A DNA stretch of 15,368 bases from JARRRL01 sp037380725 (GCA_037380725.1 JARRRL010000039.1:1-15368); one strand, 5' to 3'. Counted from the first letter of the stretch, positions 1-7,462 are shown. Numbers and translations: made by a program. The notes: generated by a model from the letters alone, not told the origin.

Positions 1-32
1 TTTTGATATCACACTGGCGGACTGGCGAACCT

Positions 33-338
33 TCACGGATTAACCAAACCGCTGATCCGCTCTGGCTTCAACTCGCCAACGTATATGCAGAACGCCGAAT
101 TATACTCGTTGTACGCCACCGCATAACGAAAATCACAAAAGTAAGCTGGGTGTTTGGTCGCAATGGCATCGCCCGCCTTACACGCGCCCGACAAAGACTC
201 CACCAAGGCGTCATTATTAGGGCCCAGACACGCTTTCCCTGACACAGTATGATCGGAGCCCAGACAGCCACTCAGAAGCAAACTGATCACCAACAGCCAA
301 CCGAGACCACAACCAGAACATCTTTTGCATTGTGACAT
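33..338 (-). CDS. Small cysteine-rich lipoprotein, hypothetical
   Basis: I do not recognise the family. From the ATG at 338 the product is 101 aa. It has a short basic start, a hydrophobic stretch (residues 11-22) and a lipobox LSGC with the lipidated cysteine at residue 25, so it should be exported and lipid-anchored. The +2 residue is Leu, not Asp, which by the usual rule favours the outer membrane. The mature part has four further cysteines (in KAC, GAC, YFC and AFC), suggesting two disulfides in the periplasm. The frame stays open upstream to a GTG at 404 and an ATG at 350. I prefer 338 because it gives a normal signal-peptide length. A TATAAT on this strand at 354-349 would put transcription initiation almost at this ATG, and no Shine-Dalgarno is visible. 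The family and function are unknown, and the start is uncertain. Confidence 0.6.
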   Translation of the reverse strand: MSQCKRCSGCGLGWLLVISLLLSGCLGSDHTVSGKACLGPNNDALVESLSGACKAGDAIATKHPAYFCDFRYAVAYNEYNSAFCIYVGELKPERISGLVNP

Positions 339-783
339 GCGTTGCAACATTATAGTAAAGACACCAAAAATCCTTGCTTTGACGGCAGAGAGTAAATTAA
401 GCACAACATACCATCAAGTATCGACCATAATCGCGCAAAGTAACGAAAAAGCACAACATCATCTGGCCAATTAAACAGAAATCATTCTTTAGATATCAAA
501 GCGCTACCACCCGAGACGCCGCGATCCCGTGCACGCCAGCTCAAAACGCTCGCTTCAAAAATAAAGCACGCAATGACTTGAAAAATCGACACACGGCACC
601 CATTAGGTTGAACACCAGCCCAAATGAGGCGAGGCTTATTTTGTATGCTCTGTATACATCTCTTGAGCGCAAATTAAGAGCACAAAGCGCGTACATGATG
701 CGTGGGAATAGAAAAGTACGCCAGAATCGTTTTGTAAGAAACGTCATGAGTCAAGATCACCCAACGAGTAGGAGCCACGATCC
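339..783. other. Intergenic region without a recognised gene
   Basis: This spacer separates the minus-strand lipoprotein from the plus-strand exchanger and should hold both promoters. The nonamer GCACAACAT occurs twice, 50 bp apart (401-409 and 451-459), and there is an 8-bp palindrome TGTATACA at 651-658. Open frames on both strands between about 541 and 805 have no recognisable protein features. The only well supported signal is the GGAG at 771-774 that serves the exchanger start. No tRNA or terminator is seen. Confidence 0.5.
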
Positions 784-1935
784 GTGGAAATTGTTGTATC
801 ACTGATTATGGTGGTCGCAACCACCGTCGTTATTGCTCGCGCCTGCGATGGGTTTGAAACCGCCGCTGACTACCTGGGACGACATTTATCGGAAGGTGTG
901 AAAGGTGCATCCATCAACGCCGTGGGCAGCTCCATGCCAGAACTGTTCACCACGTTTGTCTTCTTGTTTCTGTTTGCCGATACCAGTGGTTTCGCCGGTG
1001 GAATTGGCACCACAGCAGGCAGCGCCATATTTAATACGTTAATTATTCCTGCCGCCAGTATTCTAGTGGCGTTGAAACTGTTCAAGCTCACCGCCATACC
1101 CGTATCCAAGAAAGTCATCTTACGTGATGGTTTGATGCTAATCGGCGCTGAATTTATCCTCATCGTTACCATTGGCACCAATTTACATTGGTGGCACGGT
1201 TTACTGCTTATACTGATCTACGTGGGCTACGCCGGAATACTGTTCCTTTCCATGCGCAAGAACCCAGAGGCATCCTCGACCGATGACCCGGAAACGCCTG
1301 ATGACGAAACGATCGCGCACAGCGTAAGCTCTCGCTGGATTGCGCTGTTTACATTAGACTTGGAACACGCGATCATTGGCAAGCGCTCATTGACTACAGG
1401 AAACGCTTGGCTGTTGTTGTCCATTGCGACCGTGTTTATTGCCATTGCTTGTTACTTTTTAGTACTGGGTTGCGAAATACTTGGGCACGCCCTGGGCATT
1501 CATGGGTACTTTGTAGCCGTTATCATCGCCGCCGCCGCCAGTAGTATTCCCGACACCATACTGTCCATCAAAGACGCCAAAAAAGGCAATTACGATGACG
1601 CTGTCTCAAACGCTTTAGGCAGCAATATTTTTGACATCTGTGTTGCGCTCGGTTTACCACTGCTTATATACACCCTCGTTTATGGCAGCATCAGCATGCC
1701 GGTTGAGACGGTGGACAACGTATCAGAACTGCGCGTTTTGCTCTTATTTATCACCATTGCCGCTTTTTTTATTTTTTACCTGGGCCAAGGGGCCAGCAAA
1801 ATAAAAGCCTACGGATTATTCGGACTGTACACGGTATTCACAGCATTTATTATTGCCCGAGCCTATGATGCCAGTTGGATTGAGCCCATTGCCAAAGGTT
1901 TACATTTCATACAAATCACTCTGCAAAACGGATAA
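784..1935 (+). CDS. Na+/Ca2+ exchanger-like transporter (CaCA superfamily)
   Basis: An inner-membrane cation/calcium antiporter of the bacterial NCX/YrbG-like type, expected to extrude Ca2+ in exchange for Na+ or H+. The protein is 383 aa and has the internal duplication of the superfamily. The alpha-1 repeat carries GSSMPELFTT (48-57) followed by GSAIFNTL (79-86). The alpha-2 repeat carries ASSIPDTILSIKDAKKG (252-268) and GSNIFD (279-284). The acidic residues E53 and D257 sit where the ion-coordinating residues of the family lie. Hydrophobic helices surround both repeats. An acidic hydrophilic loop at about 160-185 separates the halves and is much shorter than the eukaryotic Ca2+-sensor loop. 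The start is GTG at 784 with GGAG at 771-774. It is followed, 198 bp later, by terB on the same strand. The family is clear; the transported ion is inferred. Confidence 0.9.
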   Translation: MEIVVSLIMVVATTVVIARACDGFETAADYLGRHLSEGVKGASINAVGSSMPELFTTFVFLFLFADTSGFAGGIGTTAGSAIFNTLIIPAASILVALKLFKLTAIPVSKKVILRDGLMLIGAEFILIVTIGTNLHWWHGLLLILIYVGYAGILFLSMRKNPEASSTDDPETPDDETIAHSVSSRWIALFTLDLEHAIIGKRSLTTGNAWLLLSIATVFIAIACYFLVLGCEILGHALGIHGYFVAVIIAAAASSIPDTILSIKDAKKGNYDDAVSNALGSNIFDICVALGLPLLIYTLVYGSISMPVETVDNVSELRVLLLFITIAAFFIFYLGQGASKIKAYGLFGLYTVFTAFIIARAYDASWIEPIAKGLHFIQITLQNG

Positions 1936-1990
1936 TAACAGCACGACAACGCCATTCGAAACGTAACAAAGCCAATGCCTGCGAATCGAT

Positions 1991-2046
1991 ACATGTAAAC
2001 CTAAACATGCAAACCTGTACATGAAAGCTTATACATGAAATCATAT
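1991..2046. repeat. Four-copy 14-bp tandem array upstream of terB
   Basis: Four copies with an exact 14-bp period start at 1991, 2005, 2019 and 2033. Each opens with ACATG, and the remainder decays from TAAACCTAA through CAAACCTGT and AAAGCTTAT to AAATCATAT. A degenerate fifth copy may precede it at 1977-1990 (8 of 14 positions shared with the second copy). The array lies between the exchanger stop and the terB start and ends in an AT-rich run (TATATAT) that could serve as a -10 region. It could be an operator array or a simple slippage duplication. Confidence 0.75.
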
Positions 2047-2085
2047 ATATAAGGACATAAAAAAGGACCCACACACACCATCCAG

Positions 2086-2113
2086 CAATCCCCTCAACAC
2101 AATCCCCTCAACA
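2086..2113. repeat. Perfect 14-bp tandem duplication before the terB RBS
   Basis: The unit CAATCCCCTCAACA occurs twice back to back (2086-2099 and 2100-2113) without mismatch, followed by a partial CAACA. It ends 7 bp before the terB ribosome binding site (GGAGAGG, 2121-2127), so it probably lies in the terB 5' leader. The period equals that of the unrelated array just upstream. Confidence 0.85.
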
Positions 2114-2133
2114 CAACACAGGAGAGGTGTACG

Positions 2134-2586
2134 ATGCTATCCAAATTTTTACGTGACGCACGTGATAAAATTGGCGAATTGAAAAACGAAGCATTGAAAT
2201 ACAAGTCTAAAGAATTTTTACACGCGGCACTGGGCGGCAGTGCGCTGGTCATCCTGGCCGACGGGAAAATCGAACCAGAAGAAAAAACCAAGATGATGGC
2301 TTTTATTCAGAATCACGAGGCCCTCTCGGTCTACAATTCCTCCGAAGTTGTGAAAACATGGAAAGACTATATTGACACCATCGAAATGGACGCTGACATC
2401 GGCAAAGCCAAAGCCTTTACCGCACTCGGTAAAATCAAAGGTAAAGACGCACAAGCTCGATTGGTACTGCGCATGGTATGCGCTATCGGCGCAGCGGATG
2501 GCAATTTCGACGCCGATGAACGACGCATCGCTGCGACCATTGCAACAGAACTGGGCCTCGATCCCAAGGAGTTTGAATTGGATTGA
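2134..2586 (+). CDS. terB: TerB family tellurite-resistance protein
   Basis: A cytoplasmic all-helical protein of the TerB family, whose members bind metal through conserved acidic residues and work with TerC and TerD-type proteins in tellurite and general stress tolerance. At 150 aa it matches the usual length of about 150. The diagnostic pair of acidic motifs is present: ADGKIEPEE (42-50) and ADGNFDADER (121-130), in the two halves of the fold. The start is secure, with GGAGAGG at 2121-2127, 6 bases before ATG. It opens the Ter cluster and is followed after 192 bp by terD. No terC accompanies it in the window, which is unusual because TerB normally pairs with a membrane partner. Confidence 0.92.
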   Translation: MLSKFLRDARDKIGELKNEALKYKSKEFLHAALGGSALVILADGKIEPEEKTKMMAFIQNHEALSVYNSSEVVKTWKDYIDTIEMDADIGKAKAFTALGKIKGKDAQARLVLRMVCAIGAADGNFDADERRIAATIATELGLDPKEFELD

Positions 2587-2672
2587 ATGCCTCAAACCGG
2601 TGTCGGCGCGTCGAATAACAATAGCTTGTCAACGACAAGGCACCACCGGAGTTCCATGGTAACATCAACAGA

Positions 2673-2728
2673 ATCGCGACCTCGCGATGCGACACCGTCA
2701 GCGGCACCCATCACGATCGCACTGACGG
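2673..2728. repeat. Two adjacent inverted repeats in the terB-terD spacer
   Basis: The first is ATCGCGA (2673-2679) and TCGCGAT (2682-2688), separated by two bases. The second is CCGTCAG (2695-2701) and CTGACGG (2722-2728), with a 20-base loop. Neither is followed by a T-run, so they do not look like intrinsic terminators. If transcribed they could form hairpins between the terB and terD messages, acting in processing or stability. A weaker stem CTTGTC/GACAAG lies at 2625-2639. Confidence 0.45.
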
Positions 2729-2778
2729 ACAAGTATCACACAAACCTCACAAACGACCAAAACAGAAAGGAGTTTCCC

Positions 2779-3357
2779 ATGGCTGTATCGCTGCAAAAAG
2801 GTGGTAATGTAAGTTTAGACAAAACCGCCCCGGGCATGACAAAAATATTAGTTGGACTGGGCTGGGATAAACGCGCCACAGACGGAACGGATTTTGATCT
2901 CGACGCCAGTGTGTTTCTGCTCAATGACGGTGGCAAAGTCCGTACCGATAGCGATTTTATTTTTTACAACAATCTGACTTCAAGCTGTGGTTCCGTCGTG
3001 CACCAAGGTGACAACCGCACAGGCGAAGGCGAAGGCGACGACGAAGCCGTTAAAGTCGACTTGGCCAAAGTACCCGCCGACGTCCAGAAAATTGCCGTCA
3101 CCGTGACCATTCACGAAGCGGAAGCACGCCAACAAAATTTTGGCCAAATTTCCAACGCATTTATTCGCATTGTGAACGACGAAAATGCCGAAGAAGTCGT
3201 GCGATACGATCTCACTGAAGATTATTCCATTGAAACCGCCATGATTCTGGGTGAAATTTATCGTCATAATGGCGAATGGAAGTTCAAAGCAGTGGGTCAA
3301 GGTTATGAAGGCGGTCTCAAAGCCATGGCTTCCGGGTACGGCATAAACATTGGGTAA
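2779..3357 (+). CDS. terD: TerD family Ca2+-binding stress protein (TerD/TerE-like)
   Basis: A cytoplasmic beta-sandwich protein of the TerD family, which binds Ca2+ through clustered acidic residues and supports resistance to tellurite and other chemical stress. The product is 192 aa, the normal size. Diagnostic features are the N-terminus AVSLQKGGNVSL, GLGWD (26-30), DFDLDASVFLL (38-48), the acidic loop GDNRTGEGEGDDE (77-89), the TIHEAEARQQNFGQ block (110-123) and the C-terminal YRHNGEWKFKAVGQGY (161-176). These match plasmid-type TerD/TerE closely. ATG 2779 is chosen because AAAGGAG lies at 2766-2772 and the homologous N-terminus begins there. The frame is open back to an ATG abutting the terB stop, which would add 64 Ser/Thr-rich residues unlike the family. 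Confidence 0.93.
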   Translation: MAVSLQKGGNVSLDKTAPGMTKILVGLGWDKRATDGTDFDLDASVFLLNDGGKVRTDSDFIFYNNLTSSCGSVVHQGDNRTGEGEGDDEAVKVDLAKVPADVQKIAVTVTIHEAEARQQNFGQISNAFIRIVNDENAEEVVRYDLTEDYSIETAMILGEIYRHNGEWKFKAVGQGYEGGLKAMASGYGINIG

Positions 3358-3361
3358 ATAT

Positions 3362-3393
3362 TTGCGTTACAGCAACCCAATACGCCTTATAAT
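3362..3393 (+). promoter_or_regulatory. Candidate promoter with perfect -10 TATAAT
   Basis: A perfect TATAAT at 3388-3393 lies 15 bases before the ATG at 3409. A TTGCGT at 3362-3367 is 20 bases upstream, which is too far for a normal sigma70 -35. Initiation would fall near 3400, leaving a leader of about 8-9 bases with no Shine-Dalgarno. The phosphoribosyltransferase mRNA might therefore be almost leaderless. The evidence is the -10 match alone. Confidence 0.35.
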
Positions 3394-3408
3394 TTAATTA
3401 ACACTATT

Positions 3409-4554
3409 ATGCTGACACAACACATTCGCGCCGGATCGCTGAAACTGAAACTGACGGAGGGAGCCACTCGCATCGACGAGTTGCTGGCCTTCGCCAGTCG
3501 TGAAAATCCGCAACGCGGGTACTTGTTTGTCAGTAAAGTGCTGGGCAAGCATATCCCGGTCAGGCCAACCACGATGCGGGCCATTTACCAGGAGCTTGCT
3601 CAGCGATGCGCCCCCCATGGCAGCACCTTGGTTGTGGGCATGGCGGAAACCGCAACCGGACTCGGGGCCGGTCTGGCCGATAGCCTCGCGCATGACAATC
3701 CGGCACAACCCGTTTACTATCAACACACCACGCGGCACGCATTACCCGATCACCCTCTCTGGTTTACCTTAAACGAAAGTCACTCTCATGCGGTGGACCA
3801 CCTGTTTTATCAACCCAACACCAAGGTGTTTGACGCCATCTGCGCCTGCAAAACACTTATACTCGTCGACGATGAAATAACGACTGGCCGTACCTTAACC
3901 CAATTATTATCTCAACTTCTGTCGCGCTTGCATCACGTTCAACGTGTAATGGTGGTGAGTTTAGCCAATTGGCTGTCAAACGATGCCGAACACGCCTTCA
4001 CGCGTATGGCGCCAAACGTTATTTTTGTGCAATTAATCAAGGGTTCCTTCACTTTTACAGCCAAACCCGACTTCGCTCCACGCTTACCCCCCACAGCGGA
4101 TCGGGCGGTATGCCGTCACTCATCCCGCTCCGATTTAGGCCGAACTGGTTTACGCATGCCCTATACACCGACGCGTGCAGAGCAAACCCTCATTCAATCA
4201 CTCCCGTCAACATCGGCTCAGACTTACACAGTAGTGGGCACGGGCGAACACCTTTATTTACCCTTTTTGCTGGCTGAAATGCTGGAAAAAACGCAAAACG
4301 TGTTGTTTCAATCCACAACCCGATCGCCCATTTTACTGGGAGACGCGATCACTCGTAAAATTGCATTCCCGATTGATGACAATCGAGTACATTATATTTA
4401 TAATTTGCCATCAGATCGAAAATCGCTCATCCTATGTGAAAGCCAAGTACTTGCACAACACCATGGTTTCGTTCGCGGTAAGCAGTGGGAAATCACAGAA
4501 ACTGAGCACACCACAGACTTCACAGCTTCGAAAAAAAGCAGTAATGCTCACTGA
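3409..4554 (+). CDS. Phosphoribosyltransferase with C-terminal TRSP domain
   Basis: A two-domain enzyme typical of Ter-associated metabolic modules. The N-terminal half (about 10-215) is an orotate-PRTase-like type I phosphoribosyltransferase. Its PRPP-binding loop is VDDEITTGRT (153-162), where the two Asp bind the ribose hydroxyls, preceded by a VVGMAETATGLG segment. The C-terminal part (about 245-365) is a TRSP domain and contains the name-giving motif T304-R-S-P307, followed by ILLGDAI. In the family this pairing is proposed to help make a nucleoside-like compound; the substrate is unknown. Length is 381 aa. The start has no Shine-Dalgarno but lies just after a TATAAT. The gene overlaps the next one by 11 bases, so the two are co-translated. 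Confidence 0.85.
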   Translation: MLTQHIRAGSLKLKLTEGATRIDELLAFASRENPQRGYLFVSKVLGKHIPVRPTTMRAIYQELAQRCAPHGSTLVVGMAETATGLGAGLADSLAHDNPAQPVYYQHTTRHALPDHPLWFTLNESHSHAVDHLFYQPNTKVFDAICACKTLILVDDEITTGRTLTQLLSQLLSRLHHVQRVMVVSLANWLSNDAEHAFTRMAPNVIFVQLIKGSFTFTAKPDFAPRLPPTADRAVCRHSSRSDLGRTGLRMPYTPTRAEQTLIQSLPSTSAQTYTVVGTGEHLYLPFLLAEMLEKTQNVLFQSTTRSPILLGDAITRKIAFPIDDNRVHYIYNLPSDRKSLILCESQVLAQHHGFVRGKQWEITETEHTTDFTASKKSSNAH

Positions 4555-5359
4555 TGGAACCCGCATGGTAGCAGTTGATCGTACAGAAATAAACGCAGAC
4601 GCCGCCACAAGCGATTCACATCTTGATCAATCCCGTGTCGTTGTCTTCACCGATCTGGATGACAGCATATTGCTAACCAAATCTAATCTACCCCAAGGTG
4701 CGCATTACTTCTTAGGCGCCTCTGATCAAAGGGGCCAGCCTCACTCTTTCTTTACGGCCTCTCTGCGTCGCCTACTTCAATTATTTCAAGACAGCAACGC
4801 CATCATCATTCCCGCCACCGGTCGCAGCACCGAAGCGCTGAATCGGGTGAACTACGCGTTTTCCAGTTATTGCGTTGTGTCTCACGGTGCCGTGGTACTG
4901 AACCCCGATGGCCATCCGTGCAAAAAATGGTTGGGGGAAATCGAATCCGAATTGGAACACTGGCCTGAATTACTGGACCACACGAATCGAGAAATCAACC
5001 ACATTATTTCCACTGAAAACTTGGACGCACGATCCCGTGTTATTGTGGATCAAAATATCCCCGCCTACGTTTCCATCAAAGGACAACCTTCAGCACTGGA
5101 ACACATTCGTCTTCGTAACACGCTGGATCCACACTTTTTTCGACATGAAAACGGGCGCAATCACGCCCTGTTACCCCCTTATACACGCAAGCGCCGAGCC
5201 ATCCACTATATACAGCGCAAATTGAAACTCAGCGCCAACGATCTGGCCATCGGCATTGGTGACAGCCTTTCCGATCTGGAGTTTTTACAAGCCTGTCAAT
5301 TTGCGATGATTCCTAAAAACAGTCAAATCATGGGCGAGCACCTACTGACGGAGGCGTAA
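4544..5359 (+). CDS. HAD superfamily hydrolase of the Ter module
   Basis: A probable Mg2+-dependent phosphatase of the HAD superfamily, 271 aa, with a C2-type cap between its core motifs. Motif I is FTDLDDSIL with nucleophile D37 and acid/base D39, and has Ser where Thr is usual. Motif II is PATGR (90-94), motif III is probably K216 in YTRKRR, and motif IV is GDSLSD (239-244). The central region (about 100-210) would form the cap. It is expected to dephosphorylate the product of the neighbouring phosphoribosyltransferases; that is inference from context. ATG 4544 overlaps the end of the upstream gene by 11 bases. ATG 4565 is the alternative and would remove seven residues. An in-frame extension to 4361 lies entirely inside the upstream gene and is rejected. 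The next gene begins 1 base after the stop. Confidence 0.85.
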   Translation: MLTDGTRMVAVDRTEINADAATSDSHLDQSRVVVFTDLDDSILLTKSNLPQGAHYFLGASDQRGQPHSFFTASLRRLLQLFQDSNAIIIPATGRSTEALNRVNYAFSSYCVVSHGAVVLNPDGHPCKKWLGEIESELEHWPELLDHTNREINHIISTENLDARSRVIVDQNIPAYVSIKGQPSALEHIRLRNTLDPHFFRHENGRNHALLPPYTRKRRAIHYIQRKLKLSANDLAIGIGDSLSDLEFLQACQFAMIPKNSQIMGEHLLTEA

Positions 5360-5360
5360 T

Positions 5361-6470
5361 ATGAACCAACGCGCCCAAAAGCCACAGCCCCGAAACACCC
5401 CCCTGGTGGGCAGCTATGCGCCAGAAGATTGCCTTTTTTTACTCAAACCCATTCGAGCCAATTACCAAAGCATCGCCGATAAAGAGACCTTGATTCAATC
5501 GGGTAAAATGCATTATTCTCAAATCATTCATCAAGAATCAGCGCCCAGTGCGGCGTACACCACGTTATTCCACCACATGACCCAACGCTATAAAAAGCGC
5601 CTTGCGCAAGAGATTATGCTGCTCGCCAGTCATATCCATACAGCGCGCCAGGGGGACATTACCTTGCTTTCCTTGGCGCGAGCTGGCACACCCATTGGCG
5701 TCTTGTTACACCGTGCACTCACCCATCACTTCTCACGTCGCTCCACCCACTATTCCATCTCTGTGGTGCGCGACCGTGGCATCGATACTCAGGCGCTGCA
5801 CTACGTACTGGAACACGGACACACCGATCGCAGCATCGTATTTGTAGATGGCTGGACCGCCAAAGGCGTTATAACGCACGAACTGCATCGTGCCATCGAT
5901 GCCTTTAACGCGAAACACCACACACGTATTCCACGCGAATTATTCGTGATTTCCGATATTGGCGGCACCGCCGACGCGCAGGCGACCTTCGACGATTACA
6001 CCATTCCCAGCGCACTCTTAAATTCCACCGTTTCGGGGCTCGTTTCACGCTCCATACTCAATGATGAGATTGGCCCCACGGATTTTCACGGCTGCGTTCC
6101 ATACACGCATCTTAAGCCCAACGATAAATCGGTGTGGTTCATCGATGAAATTTTTTCGCAAATGCAGCGCGGCGTACAGGCCCCCCCACCGACCCTGAAC
6201 CCAAGCATCTGCCGACAGCGAGCCAACTCGTTTTTACAATGGGTAAGAAAACACCACAACGTCAGCGATATGAATCGGATTAAACCCGGTATCGCTGAAG
6301 CCACACGCGTGCTCCTACGGCGCGTACCAGATCAATTACTGTTACGACAGTACGGCGCACCTGAGACCTTGCATCTAGAGCGACTGGCAGCCGAAAAATT
6401 GGTCCCCACTACCGAGGTAACCGCAATGCCTTTTGGCGCCTGCTCCCTCATAAAAGACGTTACCCACTGA
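5361..6470 (+). CDS. StiP-type phosphoribosyltransferase with PELOTA-like C-terminus
   Basis: The 369 aa product belongs to the family usually labelled 'cysteine protease StiP', which structural comparison assigns to a PRTase-like fold. The N-terminal part (about 12-270) carries a PRPP-loop-like segment IVFVDGWTAKGVIT (159-172) and an upstream LARAGTPIG (105-113) loop. No protease catalytic dyad is obvious. The C-terminal part (about 285-366) has the pattern NRIKPGIAEATRVLLRRVP followed by HLERLAAEKLVP and ACSLIKD. I read this as an L7Ae/PELOTA-type RNA-binding domain, as found in Ter-associated homologues, with moderate certainty. The start is well supported by GGAGG at 5350-5354, 6 bases upstream, and the gene follows the HAD stop by 1 base. 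It probably acts with the TRSP phosphoribosyltransferase on the same pathway. Confidence 0.82.
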   Translation: MNQRAQKPQPRNTPLVGSYAPEDCLFLLKPIRANYQSIADKETLIQSGKMHYSQIIHQESAPSAAYTTLFHHMTQRYKKRLAQEIMLLASHIHTARQGDITLLSLARAGTPIGVLLHRALTHHFSRRSTHYSISVVRDRGIDTQALHYVLEHGHTDRSIVFVDGWTAKGVITHELHRAIDAFNAKHHTRIPRELFVISDIGGTADAQATFDDYTIPSALLNSTVSGLVSRSILNDEIGPTDFHGCVPYTHLKPNDKSVWFIDEIFSQMQRGVQAPPPTLNPSICRQRANSFLQWVRKHHNVSDMNRIKPGIAEATRVLLRRVPDQLLLRQYGAPETLHLERLAAEKLVPTTEVTAMPFGACSLIKDVTH

Positions 6471-6487
6471 TTGGAGAGCGCAATTTC

Positions 6488-7462
6488 ATGCACGATCTCA
6501 TGCACAAACAGGTCAGCTATTACGATCTCGGTGCCACACTCTATACGCCCTGTACACACAGCAAACTGGCATTTCTCTTGTGCCAACCTTCTGCACTTCC
6601 CACGCACACCACCACCGCCGCCATCAACCCGATCTTGCCCAAACGCATTCGCTCCACGGTTTTTTGTTTGGAAGACGCCGTTTCCGAAGCCGAACTCCCC
6701 GCCGCGTTGAATAATCTCGAACAATCCTTGAGCCACTATCACACGCCATCGAGCGTCAAGCGTTTCATTCGGCCCCGCAATCCCGAGGTGCTCTCTGAAA
6801 TTCTAACCTACAAAAACATCGATCGTATTGATGGTTTTGTATTGCCCAAGTTTGATCTCAACACCGCAAAAGCCTACCGACGCATCTTAGCAAAACAAGC
6901 CCCTCATCACTTTTTCTTTATGCCAACATTGGAAAGCGCGCAAGTCTTTGATGCCACGGCGATGCGCCAATTAGCCACAGAGCTTAAATCGTGGGGCCAA
7001 TGTATTATTTGTTTACGCATCGGTGGCAACGATTTAATGAATTTAATCGGCATCAAACGCATGCCCGGCTTCACCATCTACGACACACCATTACGGACAA
7101 CGATTGATCAATTGATCCTCTCATTTCGCACCGAAGGCTTTGAGTTATCCGCCCCCGTTTTTGATATTCTGAATGACCCCGAAACACTGAAACGCGAAAT
7201 CGCCATAGACATTGCTTACGGCTTTTACGCCAAAACAGCCATTCATCCACATCAGGTTGACATTATTGAGAACGCTTATCAGGATTTTGCTGATCAGCAC
7301 GCCACCCAGGTACAAGGTGTTCTGAATCCTAAAACGCAAGCTGTTTTCAGCCTAAACGGCCAAATGATGGAAGTCGCGTGTCACAAAAGCTGGGCAACTC
7401 GCGCTAACCATTTGGCAAAGCAAAGACAAAAACCGTTCCACATGCAACCAGCTATCACATAG
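6488..7462 (+). CDS. HpcH/HpaI-family C-C bond lyase of the Ter module
   Basis: A TIM-barrel enzyme related to citrate lyase beta subunit and HpcH/HpaI aldolases, 324 aa. Visible family motifs are VFCLEDAVSEAE (58-69, metal/substrate region), RPRN (95-98), VLPKF (118-122), MPTLES (145-150, with E149 a likely Mg2+ ligand), LRIGGNDL (176-183) and YGFYAKTAIHPHQ (244-256). It should make or break a C-C bond using an acyl or oxo-acid substrate. In Ter modules it is proposed to modify the nucleoside-like product; the real substrate is unknown. GGAGAG at 6473-6478 supports ATG 6488, 17 bases after the StiP-type gene. It is the last gene of the tight four-gene enzyme operon. Confidence 0.87.
   Translation: MHDLMHKQVSYYDLGATLYTPCTHSKLAFLLCQPSALPTHTTTAAINPILPKRIRSTVFCLEDAVSEAELPAALNNLEQSLSHYHTPSSVKRFIRPRNPEVLSEILTYKNIDRIDGFVLPKFDLNTAKAYRRILAKQAPHHFFFMPTLESAQVFDATAMRQLATELKSWGQCIICLRIGGNDLMNLIGIKRMPGFTIYDTPLRTTIDQLILSFRTEGFELSAPVFDILNDPETLKREIAIDIAYGFYAKTAIHPHQVDIIENAYQDFADQHATQVQGVLNPKTQAVFSLNGQMMEVACHKSWATRANHLAKQRQKPFHMQPAIT

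Noticed and set aside
578..805. Plus-strand 75-aa open frame upstream of the exchanger
   Set aside because: It overlaps the exchanger start in another frame, has no ribosome binding site and no recognisable protein features. The minus-strand frame 541-747 over the same bases is equally featureless.
4361..4543. 61-residue N-terminal extension of the HAD phosphatase
   Set aside because: It lies wholly inside the end of the phosphoribosyltransferase gene in another frame. HAD motif I is reached at a normal distance from the ATG at 4544.
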